Assembly: GCF_051014445.1 (NCBI RefSeq)
Contig: NC_135141.1
Coordinates: forward strand, 12,028,001 to 12,092,000
Origin: Colletes latitarsis
Lineage: Eukaryota > Arthropoda > Insecta > Hymenoptera > Colletidae
Direction of reading: 5' to 3'
Length of the DNA stretch: 64,000 nt
Shown here: positions 25,741 through 40,100 of the stretch, one piece after another
How positions within the stretch are numbered: the stretch's first letter is position 1
Layout of the letters: each line of letters starts with the position of its first letter
The notes under the pieces: generated by a model
Seen by the model: the letters and a program-made list of their open reading frames with translations, nothing else
Databases searched by the model: none
Told to the model about the DNA's origin: nothing
Translations under genes and position numbers: made by a program

Positions 25741-28700
25741 TAACCGGTGTTATCCTCTAAAATATAATTCGAGACCAGGTTTATTTTACTGTTTCAGTAT
25801 GATACCACATTACAGCGTGATCCAAACCAGAAATAGCCCAGGATCTGGCCAACAGGTATGCGAAAGATACGAAAGTATGAGCTAGATGAGGGCAAATGCC
25901 AGCCATAACCCAGACCCAGCCGGTGTTATCCTCTAAAATATAGATCGAAACCAGATTTAATTTTCTGTTTCAGTGTGGTACCACATTACTACGTTATACA
26001 AACCAGAGGAAAACCCAGGATCTGGCCAAGAAGTATGAGAAAAAAGCGAACGTATGAGCCACATGAGGGCAAATCCCAGACGTAACCCAGACCTAGCCGG
26101 TGTTATCCTCTAAAATATAGATCGAGTCCAGGTTTTGTGGACTGTTTCAGTGTGGTACCACATTTGTACGTGATCCAAACGAGAAAAAACCCAGGATCTG
26201 GCTTACATGTATGCGAAAGATGCGATACTATGAGCCTGATGCGGGCAAATCCCAGACATAACCCAGACCTAACCGGTGTTATCCTCTAAAATATTGATCC
26301 AATCCAAGTTTAATTGACTGTTTCAGAGTGGTACAACATTACTACGTTATACAAACCAGAAGAAAACCCAGGATCTGGCCAAGAAGTATGAGAAAAAAGC
26401 GAACGTATGAGCCAGATGAGGGCAAATCCCAGACGTAACCCAGACCTAGCCGGTGTTATCCTCTAAAATATTGATCCAATCCAAGTTTAATTGACTGTTT
26501 CAGAGTGGTACAACATTACTACGTGATCCAAACCAGAAAACCCCAGGATCTGGCTAACAAGTATGCGAAAGATGCGATAGTATGAGCCTGATGAAGGCAA
26601 ATCCCAGACATAACCCTGACCAAACCGGTGTTATCCTCTAAAATATAGATCGAATCCAGGTTTAATTGACTGTTTCAGGATAACCGGTGTTATCCTCTAA
26701 AATATTGATCCAATTCAATTTTAATTGACAGTTTCAGTGTGGTACCACATTACTACGTGATCCAAACCAGAAAATCCCAGGATCTGGCCTACAGGTATGC
26801 GAAAGATGCGATAGTATGAGCCTGATGAGGGCAAATCCCAGTCATAACCCAGACCTAACCGGTGCTATCCTCTAAAATATTGATCCAATCCAAGTTTATT
26901 TGACTGTTTCAGTGTGATACCACATTACATCGCGATCCAAACCAGAAAAAACCCAGGATCTGGCTAACATGTATTCGAAAGATGCGATAGTATGAGCCTG
27001 ATGAGGGCAAATCCCAGACATAACCCTGACCTAACCGGTGTTATGCTCTAAAATATTGATCCAATCCAAGTTTAATTGACAGTTTCAGTGTGGTACCACA
27101 TTACTACGTGATCCAAACCAGAAAAAGCCCAGGATCTGGCCAACAGGTATGCGAAAGATGTGATACTATGAGCCAGATGATGGCAAATCCCAGACATAAG
27201 CCAGACCTAACCGGTGTTATCCTCTAAAAAATACATCGAAACCAGGTTTAATTGACTGTTTCAGTGTGATACGTCATTACTACGTGAATCAAACCAGAGG
27301 AAACCCCAGGATCTGGCGAACAAGTTTGCAATAAATGCGAAAGTATGAGCCAGATGAGGGCAAATCCCAGACATAAGCCAGACCTAACCGGTGTTATCCT
27401 CTAAAATATTGATCCAATCCAAGTTTAATTGACTGTTTCAGAGTGGTACAACATTACTACGTGATCCAAACCAGAAAACCCCAGGATCTGGCTAACAAGT
27501 ATGCGAAAGATGCGATAGTATGAGCCTGATGAAGGCAAATCCCAGACATAACCCTGACCAAACCGGTGTTATCCTCAAAGAAATACCTCAAAACCAGGTT
27601 TGTTTGACTGCTTCAGTGTGGTACGACATTACTACGTGATCCAAACCAGAGGAAAACCCAGGATCTGGCAAACATGTATGCGAAAGATGCGATAGTATGA
27701 GCCTGATGAGGTCAAATCCCAGACATAACCATGACCTAACCGGTGTTATCCTCTAAAATATAATTCGAGACCAGGTTTATTTTACTGTTTCAGTATGATA
27801 CCACATTACAGCGTGATCCAAACCAGAAATAGCCCAGGATCTGGCCAACAGGTATGCGAAAGATACGAAAGTATGAGCTAGATGAGGGCAAATGCCAGCC
27901 ATAACCCAGACCCAGCCGGTGTTATCCTCTAAAATATAGATCGAAACCAGATTTAATTTTCTGTTTCAGTGTGGTACCACATTACTACGTTATACAAACC
28001 AGAAGAAAACCCAGGATCTGGCCAAGAAGTATGAGAAAAAAGCGAACGTATGAGCCAGATGGGGGCAAATCCCAGACGTAACCCAGACCTAGCCGGTGTT
28101 ATCCTCTAAAATATTGATCCAATCCAAGTTTAATTGACTGTTTCAGAGTGGTACAACATTACTACGTGATCCAAACCAGAAAACCCCAGGATCTGGCTAT
28201 CAAGTATGCGAAAGATGCGATAGTATGAGCCTGATGAAGGCAAATCCCAGACATAACCCTGACCAAACCGGTGTTATCCTCTAAAATATAGATCGAATCC
28301 AGGTTTAATTGACTGTTTCAGGATAACCGGTGTTATCCTCTAAAATATTGATCCAATTCAATTTTAATTGACAGTTTCAGTGTGGTACCACATTACTACG
28401 TGATCCAAACCAGAAAATCCCAGGATCTGGCCAACAGGTATGTGAAAGATGCTGTAGTATGAGCCAGATGATGGCAAATCCCAGACATAACCCTGACCTA
28501 ACCGGTGTTATCCTCTAAAATATAATTCGAGACCAGGATTATTTTACTGTTTCAGTGTGATACCACATTACAGCGTGATCCAAACCAGAAATAGCCCAGG
28601 ATCTGGCCAACAGGTATGCGAAAGATACGAAAGTATGAGCTAGATGAGGGCAAATGCAAGCCATAACCCAGACCCAGCCGGTGTTATCCTCTAAAATATA

Positions 28701-29009
28701 GATCGGATCCAGATTTAATTTTCTGTTTCAGTGTGGTACCACATTACTACGTTATACAAACCAGAAGAAAACCCAGGATCTGGCCATGAAGTATGAGAAA
28801 AAAGCGAACGTATGAGCCAGATGAGGGCAAATCCCAGACGTAACCCAGACCTAACCGGTGTTATCCTCTAAAATATAGATCCAATCCAAGTTTAATTGAC
28901 TGTTTCAGAGTGGTACAACATTACTACGTGATCCAAACCAGAAAACCCCAGGATCTGGCTAACATGTATGCGAAAGATGCGATAGTATGAGCCTGATGAA
29001 GGCAAATCC
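25741..29009 (+). repeat. Satellite block with 1,996-bp and 762-bp spaced copies
   Basis: A run of monomers beginning with an AATTCGAGACCAGG cassette and the unusual TTATTTTACTG occurs at 25781, 27777 and 28539 (lags 1,996 and 762 bp). These fit 11 x 176 + 59 and 4 x 176 + 59. Companions include GAGCTAGATGAGGG and CCAGCCATAACC. The variant TTTCAGAGTGGTACAAC, with an altered palindrome, is concentrated here. No gene. Confidence 0.73.
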
Positions 29010-31460
29010 CAGACATAACCCAGACCTAACCGGTGTTATCCTCTAAAATATTGATCCAATCCAAGTTTAATTGACTGTTTCAGAGTGGTACAACATTACT
29101 ACGTGATCCAAACCAGAAAACCCCAGGATCTGGCTAACAAGTATGCGAAAGATGCGATAGTATGAGCCTGATGATGGCAAATCCCAGACATAACCCTGAC
29201 CAAACCGGTGTTATCCTCTAAAATATAGATCGAATCCAGGTGTAGTGGACTGTTTCAGTGTGGTACCACATTACTACGTGATCCAAACCAGGAAAAGCCC
29301 AGGATCTGGTCAACAGCTATGCGAAAGATGCGATAGTATGAGCCAGATGATGGCAAATCCCAGACATAACCCTGACCTAACCGGTGTTATCCTCTAAAAT
29401 ATAAATCGAGACCAGGTTTAATTGACTGTTTCAGGATAACCGGTGTTATCCTCTAAAATGTTGATCCAATCCAAGTGTAATTGACAGTTTCAGTGTGGTA
29501 CCACACTACTACGTGATCCAAACCAGAAAAAGCCCAGGATCTGGCCAACAGGTATGCGAAAGATGCGATAGTATGAGCCAGATGATGGCAAATCCCAGAC
29601 ATAACCTTGACCTAACCGGTGTCATCCTCTAAAATATAATTCGAGACCAGGTTTAGTTGACGGTTTCAGTGTGGTACCACATTACAGCGTGATCCAAACC
29701 AGAAAAAACCCAAGATCTGGCTAACAAGTATGAGAAAGATGCGATACTATGAGCCAGATGATGGCAAATCCCAGACATAAGCCAGACCTAACCGGTGTTA
29801 TCCTCTAAAAACTACATCGAAACCAGTTTTAATTGACTGTTTCAGTGTGGTACGACATTACTATGTGATCCAAACCAGAGGAAAACCCAGCATCTGGCGA
29901 ACAAGTTTGCGATGAATGCGAACGTATGAGCCAGATGATGGCAAATCCCAGACATAAGCCAGACCTAACCGGTTTTATCCTCTAAAATATTGATCCAACC
30001 CAAGTTTAATTTACTGTTTCAGTGTGGTACAACTTTACTACGTGATCCAAACTAGAAAAAGCCCAGGATCTGGTCAACAGGTATGCGAAAGATGCGATAG
30101 TATGAGCCTGATGAAGGCAAATCCCAGACATAACCCAGACCTAACCGGCCTTATCCTCTAAAATATAGATCGAAACCAGATTTAGTTTTCTGTTTCAGTG
30201 TGGTACCACATTACTACGTTATACAAACCAGAAGAAAACCCAGGATCTGGCCAAGAGGTATGAGAAAAAAGCCAACGTATGAGCCAGATGAGGGCAAATC
30301 CCAGACATAACCCAGACCTAACCGGTGTTATCCTCTAAAATATTGATCCAATCCAAGTTTAATTGACTGTTTCAGAGTGGTACAACATTACTACGTGATC
30401 CAAACCAGAAAACCCCAGGATCTGGCTAACAAGTATGCGAAAGATGCGATAGTATGAGCCTGATGATGGCAAATCCCAGACATAACCCTGACCAAACCGG
30501 TGTTATCCTCTAAAATATAGATCGAATCCAGGTGTAGTGGACTGTTTCAGTGTGGTACCACATTACTACGTGATCCAAACCAGGAAAAGCCCAGGATCTG
30601 GTCAACAGCTATGCGAAAGATGCGATAGTATGAGCCATATGATGGCAAATCCCAGACATAACCCTGACCTAACCGGTGTTATCCTCTAAAATATAAATCG
30701 AGACCAGGTTTAATTGACTGTTTCAGGATAACCGGTGTTATCCTCTAAAATGTTGATCCAATCCAAGTGTAATTGACAGTTTCAGTGTGGTACCACACTA
30801 CTACGTGATCCAAACCAGAAAAAGCCCAGGATCTGGCCAACAGGTATGCGAAAGATGCGATAGTATGAGCCAGATGATGGCAAATCCCAGACATAACCTT
30901 GACCTAACCGGTGTCATCCTCTAAAATATAATTCGAGACCAGGTTTAGTTGACGGTTTCAGTGTGGTACCACATTACAGCGTGATCCAAACCAGAAAAAA
31001 CCCAAGATCTGGCTAACAAGTATGAGAAAGATGCGATACTATGAGCCAGATGATGGCAAATCCCAGACATAAGCCAGACCTAACCGGTGTTATCCTCTAA
31101 AAACTACATCGAAACCAGTTTTAATTGACTGTTTCAGTGTGGTACGACATTACTATGTGATCCAAACCAGAGGAAAACCCAGCATCTGGCGAACAAGTTT
31201 GCGATGAATGCGAACGTATGAGCCAGATGATGGCAAATCCCAGACATAAGCCAGACCTAACCGGTTTTATCCTCTAAAATATTGATCCAACCCAAGTTTA
31301 ATTTACTGATTCAGTGTGGTACAACTTTACTACGTGATCCAAACTAGAAAAAGCCCAGGATCTGGTCAACAGGTATGCGAAAGATGCGATAGTATGAGCC
31401 TGATGAAGGCAAATCCCAGACATAACCCAGACCTAACCGGCGTTATCCTCTAAAATATAG
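29010..31460 (+). repeat. 1,292-bp tandem duplication (nearly identical copies)
   Basis: About 29,010-30,170 reappears at 30,302-31,460 with a constant lag of 1,292 bp. Anchors are ATCCAAACCAGGAAAAG at 29281 and 30573, and GTCATCCTC at 29621 and 30913. The lag is seven monomers plus one 59-bp unit. Differences I noticed are single substitutions, for example GAGCCAGATG against GAGCCATATG. The copies part company at CTAACCGGCCTT / CTAACCGGCGTT. Confidence 0.82.
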
Positions 31461-33840
31461 ATCGAGTCCAGGTTTATTGGACTGTTTCAGTGTGGTACCA
31501 CATTTGTACGTGATCGAAACCAGAAAAAACCCAGGATCTGGCTAACAAGTATGCGAAAGATGCGATAGTATGAGCCTGATGAGGGCAAATCCCAGACACA
31601 ACCCTGACCTAACCGGTGTTATCCTCTAAAAAATACATCGAAACCAGGTTTAATTGACTGTTTCAGTGTGATACGACATTACTACGTGAACCAAACCAGA
31701 GGAAACCCCAGGATCTGGCGAACAAGTTTGCAATAAATGCGAAAGTATGAGCCAGATGAGGGCAAATCCCAGACATAAGCCAGACCTAACCGGTGTTATC
31801 CTCTAAAATATTGATCCAATCCAAGTTTAATTGACTGTTTCAGAGTGGTACAACATTACTACGTGATCCAAACTAGAAAAAGCCCAGGATCTGGGCAACA
31901 GGTATGCGAATGATGCGAAAGTATGAGCCAGATGAGGGCAAATCCCAGACGTAACCCATTCCTAACCGGTGATATCCTCTAAAATATTGATCCAATCCAA
32001 GTTTAATTGACAGTTTCAGTGTGGTACCACATTACTACGTGATCCAAACCAGAAAAAGCCCAGGATCTGGCCAACAGGTATGCGAAAGATGCGATAGTAT
32101 GAGCCAGATGATGGCAAATCCCTGACATAACCCTGACCTAACCGGTGTCATCCTCTAAAATATAAATCGAGACCAGGTTTTATTGACTGTTTCAGGATAA
32201 CCGGTGTTATCCTCTAAGATATTGATCCAATCCAAGTTTAATTGACTGTTTCAGTGTGGTACCACATTACTACGTGATCCAAAGCAGAAAATCCCAGGAT
32301 CTGGCCAACAGGTATGCTAAAGATGCGGTAGTATGAGCCAGATGATGGCAAATCCCAGACATAACCCTGACCTAACCGGTGTTATCCTCTAAAATATAAT
32401 TCGAGACCAGGTTTAGTGGACTGTTTCAGTGTGGTACCACATTTGTACGTGATCCAAACCAGAAAAAACCCAGGATCTGGCTAACATGTACGCGAAAGAT
32501 GCGATAGTATGAGCCTGATGAGGGCAAATCCCAGACATAACCCTGACCTAACCGGTTTTATCCCCTAAAATATTGATCCATTCCAAGTTTAATTGACTGT
32601 TTCAGTGTGGTACAACATTACTACGTGATCCAAACTAGAAAAAGCCCAGGATCTGGCCAACAGGTATGCGAAAGTTGCGGTAGTATGAGCCAGATGATGG
32701 CAAATCCCAGACATAACCCTGACCTAACCGGTGTTATCCTCTAAAATATAATTCGAGACCAGGTTTAGTGGACTGTTTCAGTGTGGTACCACATTTGTAC
32801 GTGATCCAAACCAGAAAAAACCCAGGATCTGGCTAACATGTATGCGAAAGATGCGATAGTATGAGCCTGATGAGGGCAAATCCCAGACATAAACCAGACC
32901 CAACCGGTGTTATCCTCTAAAATATACATCGAGACCAGCTTTAATTGACTGTTTCAGTGTGGTACCACATTACTGCGTGATCCAAACCAGAAATAGCCCA
33001 GGATCTGGCCAACAGGTATCCGAAAGATGCGAAAGTATGAGCCAGGTTAGGGCAAATGCCATAAACCAGACCCAGCCGGTGTTATCTTCTAAAATATACA
33101 TCGAGACCAGGTTTAATTGACTGTTTCAGGGTTATCCAAACCAGAAAAAGCCCCAGGATCTGGCCAACAGGTATGCGAAAGATGCGATAGTATGAGCCAG
33201 ATGATGGCAAATCCCAGACATAACCCTGACCTAACCGGTGTTATCCTCTAAAATATAAATCGAGACTAGGTTAAATTGACTGTTTCAGGATAACCGGTGT
33301 TATCCTCTAAAATATTGATCCAATCCAAGTTTAATTGAAAGTTTCAGTGTGGTACGACATTACTACGTGATCCAAACCAGAAAATCCCAGGATCTGGCCA
33401 ACAGGTATGCGAAAGATGCGGTAGTATGAGCCAGATGATGGCAAATCCCAGACATAACCCTGACCTAACCGGTGTTATCATCTAAAATATAATTCGAGAC
33501 CAGGTTTATTTGACTGTTTCAGTGTAGTACCACATTACGGCGTGATCGAAACTAGAAATAGACCAGGATCTGGCCAACAGGTATGCGAAAGATACGAAAG
33601 TATGTGCCAGATGAGGGCAAATGCCAGACATAACCCAGACCCAGCCAGTGTTATCCTCTAAAATATAGATCGAAACCAGATTTAATTTTCTGTTTCAGTG
33701 TGGTACCACATTACTACGTGACACAAACAAGAAAGCCCCAGGATCTGGCCAACAGGTATGCGAAAGATGCGATAGTATGAGCCAGATGATGGCAAATCCC
33801 AGACATAACCCTGACCTAACCGGTGTTATCCTCTAAAATA
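31461..33840 (+). repeat. Satellite segment including a 352-bp dimer duplication
   Basis: A two-monomer block is repeated at a lag of 352 bp (GCGGTAGTATGAGCC at about 32325 and 32677), followed in both copies by AATTCGAGACCAGGTTTAG and TTTGTACGTG. One monomer near 33,043-33,070 has small extra deletions (GCCAGGTTAGGG and GCCATAAACC), and the next carries the 18-bp deletion that removes the KpnI palindrome (33127). No gene. Confidence 0.7.
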
Positions 33841-36800
33841 TAAATCGAAACCAGCTTTAATTGACTGTTTCAGTGTGGTACCACATTACTGCGTGATCCA
33901 AACCAGAAATAGCCCAGGATCTGGCCAACAGGTATGCGAAAGATGCGAAAGTATGAGCCAGATGAGGGCAGATGCCAGACATAAACCAGACCCAGCCGGT
34001 GTTATCTTCTAAAATATACATCGAGACCAGGTTTAATTCACTGTTTCAGGGTTATCCAAACCAGAATAAGCCCAGGATCTGGCCAACAGGTATGCGAAAG
34101 ATGCGAAAGTATCAGCCAGATGAGGGCAGATGCCAGACATAAACCAGACCCAGCCGGTGTTATCTTCTAAAATATACATCGAGACCAGGTTTAATTGACT
34201 GTTTCAGGATAACCGGTGCTATCCTCTAAAATATTGATCCAATCCAAGTTTAATTGACAGTTTCAGTGTGGTACCACATTACTGCGTGATCCAAACCAGA
34301 AAAAGACCAGGATCTGGCCTACAGGTATGCGAAAGATGCGATAGTATGAGCCTGATGAGGGCAAATCCCAGACATAACCCAGACCTAACCGGTGCTATCC
34401 TCTAAAATATTGATCCAATCCAAGTGTAATTGACAGTTTCAGTGTGGTACCACATTACTACGTGATCCAAACTTGAAGAAGCCCAGGATCTGGCCAACAG
34501 GTATGCGAATGATGCGAAGGTATGAGCCAGATGAGGGCAAATCACAGACATAACCCAGACCTAACCGGCGTTATCCTCTAAAATACAGATCGAGTCCAGG
34601 TTTAGTGGACTGTTTCAGTGTGGTACCACATTTGTACGTGATCGAAACCAGAAAAAACCCAGGATCTGGCTAACAAGTATGCGAAAGATGCGATAGTATG
34701 AGCCTGATGAGGGCAAATCCCAGACATAACCCTGACCTAACCGGTGTTATCCTCTTAAAAATACATCGAAACCAGGTTTAATTGACTGTTTCAGTGTGGT
34801 ACGACATTACTACGTGATCCAAGCCAGAGGAAAACCCAGGATCTGGCGACCAAGTTTGCGATAAATGCGAAAGTATGAGCCAGATGAGGGCAAATCCCAG
34901 ACATAAGCCAGACCTAACCTGTTTTATCCTCTAAAATATTGATCCAATCCAAGTTTAATTGACTGTTTCAGAGTGGTACAACATTACTACGTCATCCAAA
35001 CTAGAAAAAGCCCAGAATCTGGCCAACAGGTATGCGAATGATGCGAAAGTATGAGCCAGATGAGGGCAAATCCCAGACATAACCCAGACCTAACCGGTGA
35101 TATCCTCTAAAATATTGATCCAATCCAAGTTTAATTGACTGTTTCAGTGTGGTACCATATTACTACGTGATCCAAACCAGAAAAAGCCCAGGATCTGGCC
35201 AACAGGTATGCGAAAGATGCGATAGTATGAGCCAGATGATGGCAAATCCCAGACATAACCCTGACCTAACCGGCGTATTCCTCTAAAATATAAATCGAGA
35301 CCAGGTTAAATTGACTGTTTCAGGATAACCGGTGATATCCTCTAAAATATTGATCCAATCCAAGTTTAATTCACAGTTTCAGTGTGGTACCACATTACTA
35401 CGTGATCCAAACCAGAAAATCCCAGGATCTGGCCAACAGGTATGCGAAAGATGCGGTAGTATGAGCCAGATGATGGCAAATCCCAGACATAATCCTGACC
35501 TAACCGGTGCTATCATCTAAAATATAGATCGAGTCCAGGTTTAGTGGACTGTTTCAGTGTGGTACCACATTTGTACCTGATCCAAACCAGTAAAGCCCAG
35601 GATCTGGCCAACAGGTATGCGAAAGATGCGAAAGTATGAGCCAGATGAGTGCAAATGCCAGACATAACCCAGACCCAGCCGGTGTTATCCTCTAAAATAT
35701 AGATCGAATCCAGGTTTAGTGGACTGTTTCAGTGTCGTCCCACATTTGTACGTGATCCAAACCAGAAAATACCCAGGATCTGGCTAACAGGTATGCGAAA
35801 GATGCGATAGTATGAGCCAGATGAGGGCAAATCCCAGACAGAAACGAGTGCCAACAGGTGTTTTCCTCTAAAATATTGATCCAATCCAAGTTTAATTGAA
35901 AGTTTCAGTGTGGTACCACATTAATACGTGATCCAAACCAGAAAATCCCAGGATCTGGCCAACAGGTATGCGAAAGATACGAAAGTATGAGCCAGATGAG
36001 GGCAAATGCCAGACATAACCCAGACCCAGCCGGTGTTATCCTCTAAAATATAGATCGAATCCAGGTTTAGTGGACTGTTTCAGTGTCGTACCACATTTGT
36101 ACGTGATCCAAACCAGAAAATACCCAGGATCTGGCCAACAGGTATGCGAAAGATGCGAAAGTATGAGCCAGATGAGGGCAAATGCCAGACATAACCCAGA
36201 CCCAGCCGGTGTTATCCTCTAAATTATAGATCGAAACCAGATTTAATTTTCTGTTTCAGTGTGGTACCACATTACTACGTTATACAAACCAGAAGAAAAC
36301 CCAGGATCTGGCCAAGAAGTATGAGAAAAAAGCGAACATATGAGCCAGATGAGGGCAAATCCCAGACGTAACGCAGACCTAACCGGTGTTATCCTCTAAA
36401 ATATTAATCCAATCCAAGTTTAACTGACTGTTTCAGTGTGGTACCACATTACTACGTGATCCAAACTAGAAAAAGCACAGGATCTGGCTAACAGGTATGC
36501 GAATGATGCGAAAGTATGAGCCAGATGAGGGCAAATCCCAGACATAACCCAGACCTAACCGGTGATATCCTCTAAAATATAGATCGAAACCAGGTTTAAT
36601 TGACAGTTTCAGTGTGGTACCTCATCACTACGTGATCCAAACCAGAAAGCGCCAGGATCTGGCCAACAGGTATGCGAAAGATGCGATAGTATGGGCCAGA
36701 TGATGGCAAATCCCAGACATAACCCTGACCTAACCTGTGTTATCCTCTAAAATATAAATCGAAACCAGCTTTAATTGACTGTTTCAGTGTGGTACCACAT

Positions 36801-37105
36801 TACTGCGTGATCCAAACCAGAAATAGCCCAGGATCTGGCCACAGGTATGCGAAAGATGCAATAGTATGAGCCAGATAATGGCAAATCCCAGACATAACCC
36901 TGACCTAACCGGTGTTATCCTCTAAAATATAAATCGAAACCAACTTTAATTGACTGTTTCAGTGTGGTACCACATTTGTACGTGATCCAAACCAGAAACA
37001 ACCCAGGATCTGGCTAACAGGTATGCGAAAGATGCGATAGTATGAGCCAGATGATGGCAAATCCCAGACAGAAACGAGTGCCAACAGGTGTTATCCCCTA
37101 AAATA
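33841..37105 (+). repeat. 3,265-bp tandem duplication, copy 1
   Basis: This segment is followed immediately by a nearly identical copy. Anchors at lag 3,265 bp include TCAGGGTTATCC (34046 and 37311), truncated junctions (34207 and 37472; 35323 and 38588) and a run of rare variants such as ACTTGAAGAAGCCC and TTCCTCTAAAATATAAATCG. It also contains the GAAACGAGTGCC subfamily at 35841 and 37071. The left breakpoint lies in shared sequence just before 33,841 and cannot be placed more exactly. Confidence 0.88.
34041..34060 (+). repeat. 18-bp-deleted monomer variant lacking the palindrome
   Basis: CTGTTTCAGGGTTATCCAAA replaces the usual GTTTCAG-palindrome-CTACGTGATCC, shortening the monomer by 18 bp. 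Other copies are near 33127, 37311, 43039, 55272 and 63491. The GTTATCC remnant suggests a parent of the ACGTTATACAAACC class. The copies at 34046 and 37311 belong to the 3,265-bp duplication, and those at 55272 and 63491 to the 8.2-kb lag. Confidence 0.78.
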
Positions 37106-40100
37106 TAAATCGAAACCAGCTTTAATTGACTGTTTCAGTGTGGTACCACATTGCTGCGTGATCCAAACCAGAAATAGCCCAGGATCTGGCCAACAGGTAT
37201 GCGAAAGATGCGAAAGTATGAGCCAGATGAGGGCAGATGCCAGACATAAACCAGACCCAGCCGGTGTTATCTTCTAAAATATACATCGAGACCAGGTTTA
37301 ATTCACTGTTTCAGGGTTATCCAAACCAGAATAAGCCCAGGATCTGGCCAACAGGTATGCGAAAGATGCGAAAGTATCAGCCAGATGAGGGCAGATGCCA
37401 GACATAAACCAGACCCAGCCGGTGTTATCTTCTAAAATATACATCGAGACCAGGTTTAATTGACTGTTTCAGGATAACCGGTGCTATCCTCTAAAATATT
37501 GATCCAATCCAAGTTTAATTGACAGTTTCAGTGTGGTACCACATTACTGCGTGATCCAAACCAGAAAAAGACCAGGATCTGGCCTACAGGTATGCGAAAG
37601 ATGCGATAGTATGAGCCTGATGAGGGCAAATCCCAGACATAACCCAGACCTAACCGGTGCTATCCTCTAAAATATTGATCCAATCCAAGTGTAATTGACA
37701 GTTTCAGTGTGGTACCACATTACTACGTGATCCAAACTTGAAGAAGCCCAGGATCTGGCCAACAGGTATGCGAATGATGCGAAGGTATGAGCCAGATGAG
37801 GGCAAATCACAGACATAACCCAGACCTAACCGGCGTTATCCTCTAAAATACAGATCGAGTCCAGGTTTAGTGGACTGTTTCAGTGTGGTACCACATTTGT
37901 ACGTGATCGAAACCAGAAAAAACCCAGGATCTGGCTAACAAGTATGCGAAAGATGCGATAGTATGAGCCTGATGAGGGCAAATCCCAGACATAACCCTGA
38001 CCTAACCGGTGTTATCCTCTTAAAAATACATCGAAACCAGGTTTAATTGACTGTTTCAGTGTGGTACGACATTACTACGTGATCCAAGCCAGAGGAAAAC
38101 CCAGGATCTGGCGACCAAGTTTGCGATAAATGCGAAAGTATGAGCCAGATGAGGGCAAATCCCAGACATAAGCCAGACCTAACCTGTTTTATCCTCTAAA
38201 ATATTGATCCAATCCAAGTTTAATTGACTGTTTCAGAGTGGTACAACATTACTACGTCATCCAAACTAGAAAAAGCCCAGAATCTGGCCAACAGGTATGC
38301 GAATGATGCGAAAGTATGAGCCAGATGAGGGCAAATCCCAGACATAACCCAGACCTAACCGGTGATATCCTCTAAAATATTGATCCAATCCAAGTTTAAT
38401 TGACTGTTTCAGTGTGGTACCATATTACTACGTGATCCAAACCAGAAAAAGCCCAGGATCTGGCCAACAGGTATGCGAAAGATGCGATAGTATGAGCCAG
38501 ATGATGGCAAATCCCAGACATAACCCTGACCTAACCGGCGTATTCCTCTAAAATATAAATCGAGACCAGGTTAAATTGACTGTTTCAGGATAACCGGTGA
38601 TATCCTCTAAAATATTGATCCAATCCAAGTTTAATTCACAGTTTCAGTGTGGTACCACATTACTACGTGATCCAAACCAGAAAATCCCAGGATCTGGCCA
38701 ACAGGTATGCGAAAGATGCGGTAGTATGAGCCAGATGATGGCAAATCCCAGACATAATCCTGACCTAACCGGTGCTATCATCTAAAATATAGATCGAGTC
38801 CAGGTTTAGTGGACTGTTTCAGTGTCGTCCCACATTTGTACGTGATCCAAACCAGAAAATACCCAGGATCTGGCTAACAGGTATGCGAAAGATGCGATAG
38901 TATGAGCCAGATGAGGGCAAATCCCAGACAGAAACGAGTGCCAACAGGTGTTTTCCTCTAAAATATTGATCCAATCCAAGTTTAATTGAAAGTTTCAGTG
39001 TGGTACCACATTAATACGTGATCCAAACCAGAAAATCCCAGGATCTGGCCAACAGGTATGCGAAAGATACGAAGGTATGAGCCAGATGAGGGCAAATGCC
39101 AGACATAACCCAGACCCAGCCGGTGTTATCCTCTAAAATATAGATCGAATCCAGGTTTAGTGGACTGTTTCAGTGTCGTACCACATTTGTACGTGATCCA
39201 AACCAGAAAATACCCAGGATCTGGCCAACAGGTATGCGAAAGATGCGAAAGTATGAGCCAGATGAGGGCAAATGCCAGACATAACCCAGACCCAGCCGGT
39301 GTTATCCTCTAAATTATAGATCGAAACCAGATTTAATTTTCTGTTTCAGTGTGGTACCACATTACTACGTTATACAAACCAGAAGAAAACCCAGGATCTG
39401 GCCAAGAAGTATGAGAAGAAAGCGAACATATGAGCCAGATGAGGGCAAATCCCAGACGTAACGCAGACCTAACCGGTGTTATCCTCTAAAATATTAATCC
39501 AATCCAAGTTTAACTGACTGTTTCAGTGTGGTACCACATTACTACGTGATCCAAACTAGAAAAAGCACAGGATCTGGCTAACAGGTATGCGAATGATGCG
39601 AAAGTATGAGCCAGATGAGGGCAAATCCCAGACATAACCCAGACCTAACCGGTGATATCCTCTAAAATATAGATCGAAACCAGGTTTAATTGACAGTTTC
39701 AGTGTGGTACCTCATCACTACGTGATCCAAACCAGAAAGCCCCAGGATCTGGCCAACAGGTATGCGAAAGATGCGATAGTATGGGCCAGATGATGGCAAA
39801 TCCCAGACATAACCCTGACCTAACCGGTGTTATCCTCTAAAATATAAATCGAAACCAGCTTTAATTGACTGTTTCAGTGTGGTACCACATTACTGCGTGA
39901 TCCAAACCAGAAATAGCCCAGGATCTGGCCACAGGTATGCGAAAGATGCAATAGTATGAGCCAGATAATGGCAAATCCCAGACATAACCCTGACCTAACC
40001 AGTGTTATCCTCTAAAATATAAATCGAAACCAACTTTAATTGACTGTTTCAGTGTGGTACCACATTTGTACGTGATCCAAACCAGAAACAACCCAGGATC

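Noticed and set aside
35332..35520. Plus-strand open frames of 61-65 codons (21225, 35332, 38597 and 58085)
   Set aside because: They are also read straight from monomer sequence. The identical proteins at 35332 and 38597 simply reflect the 3,265-bp duplication.
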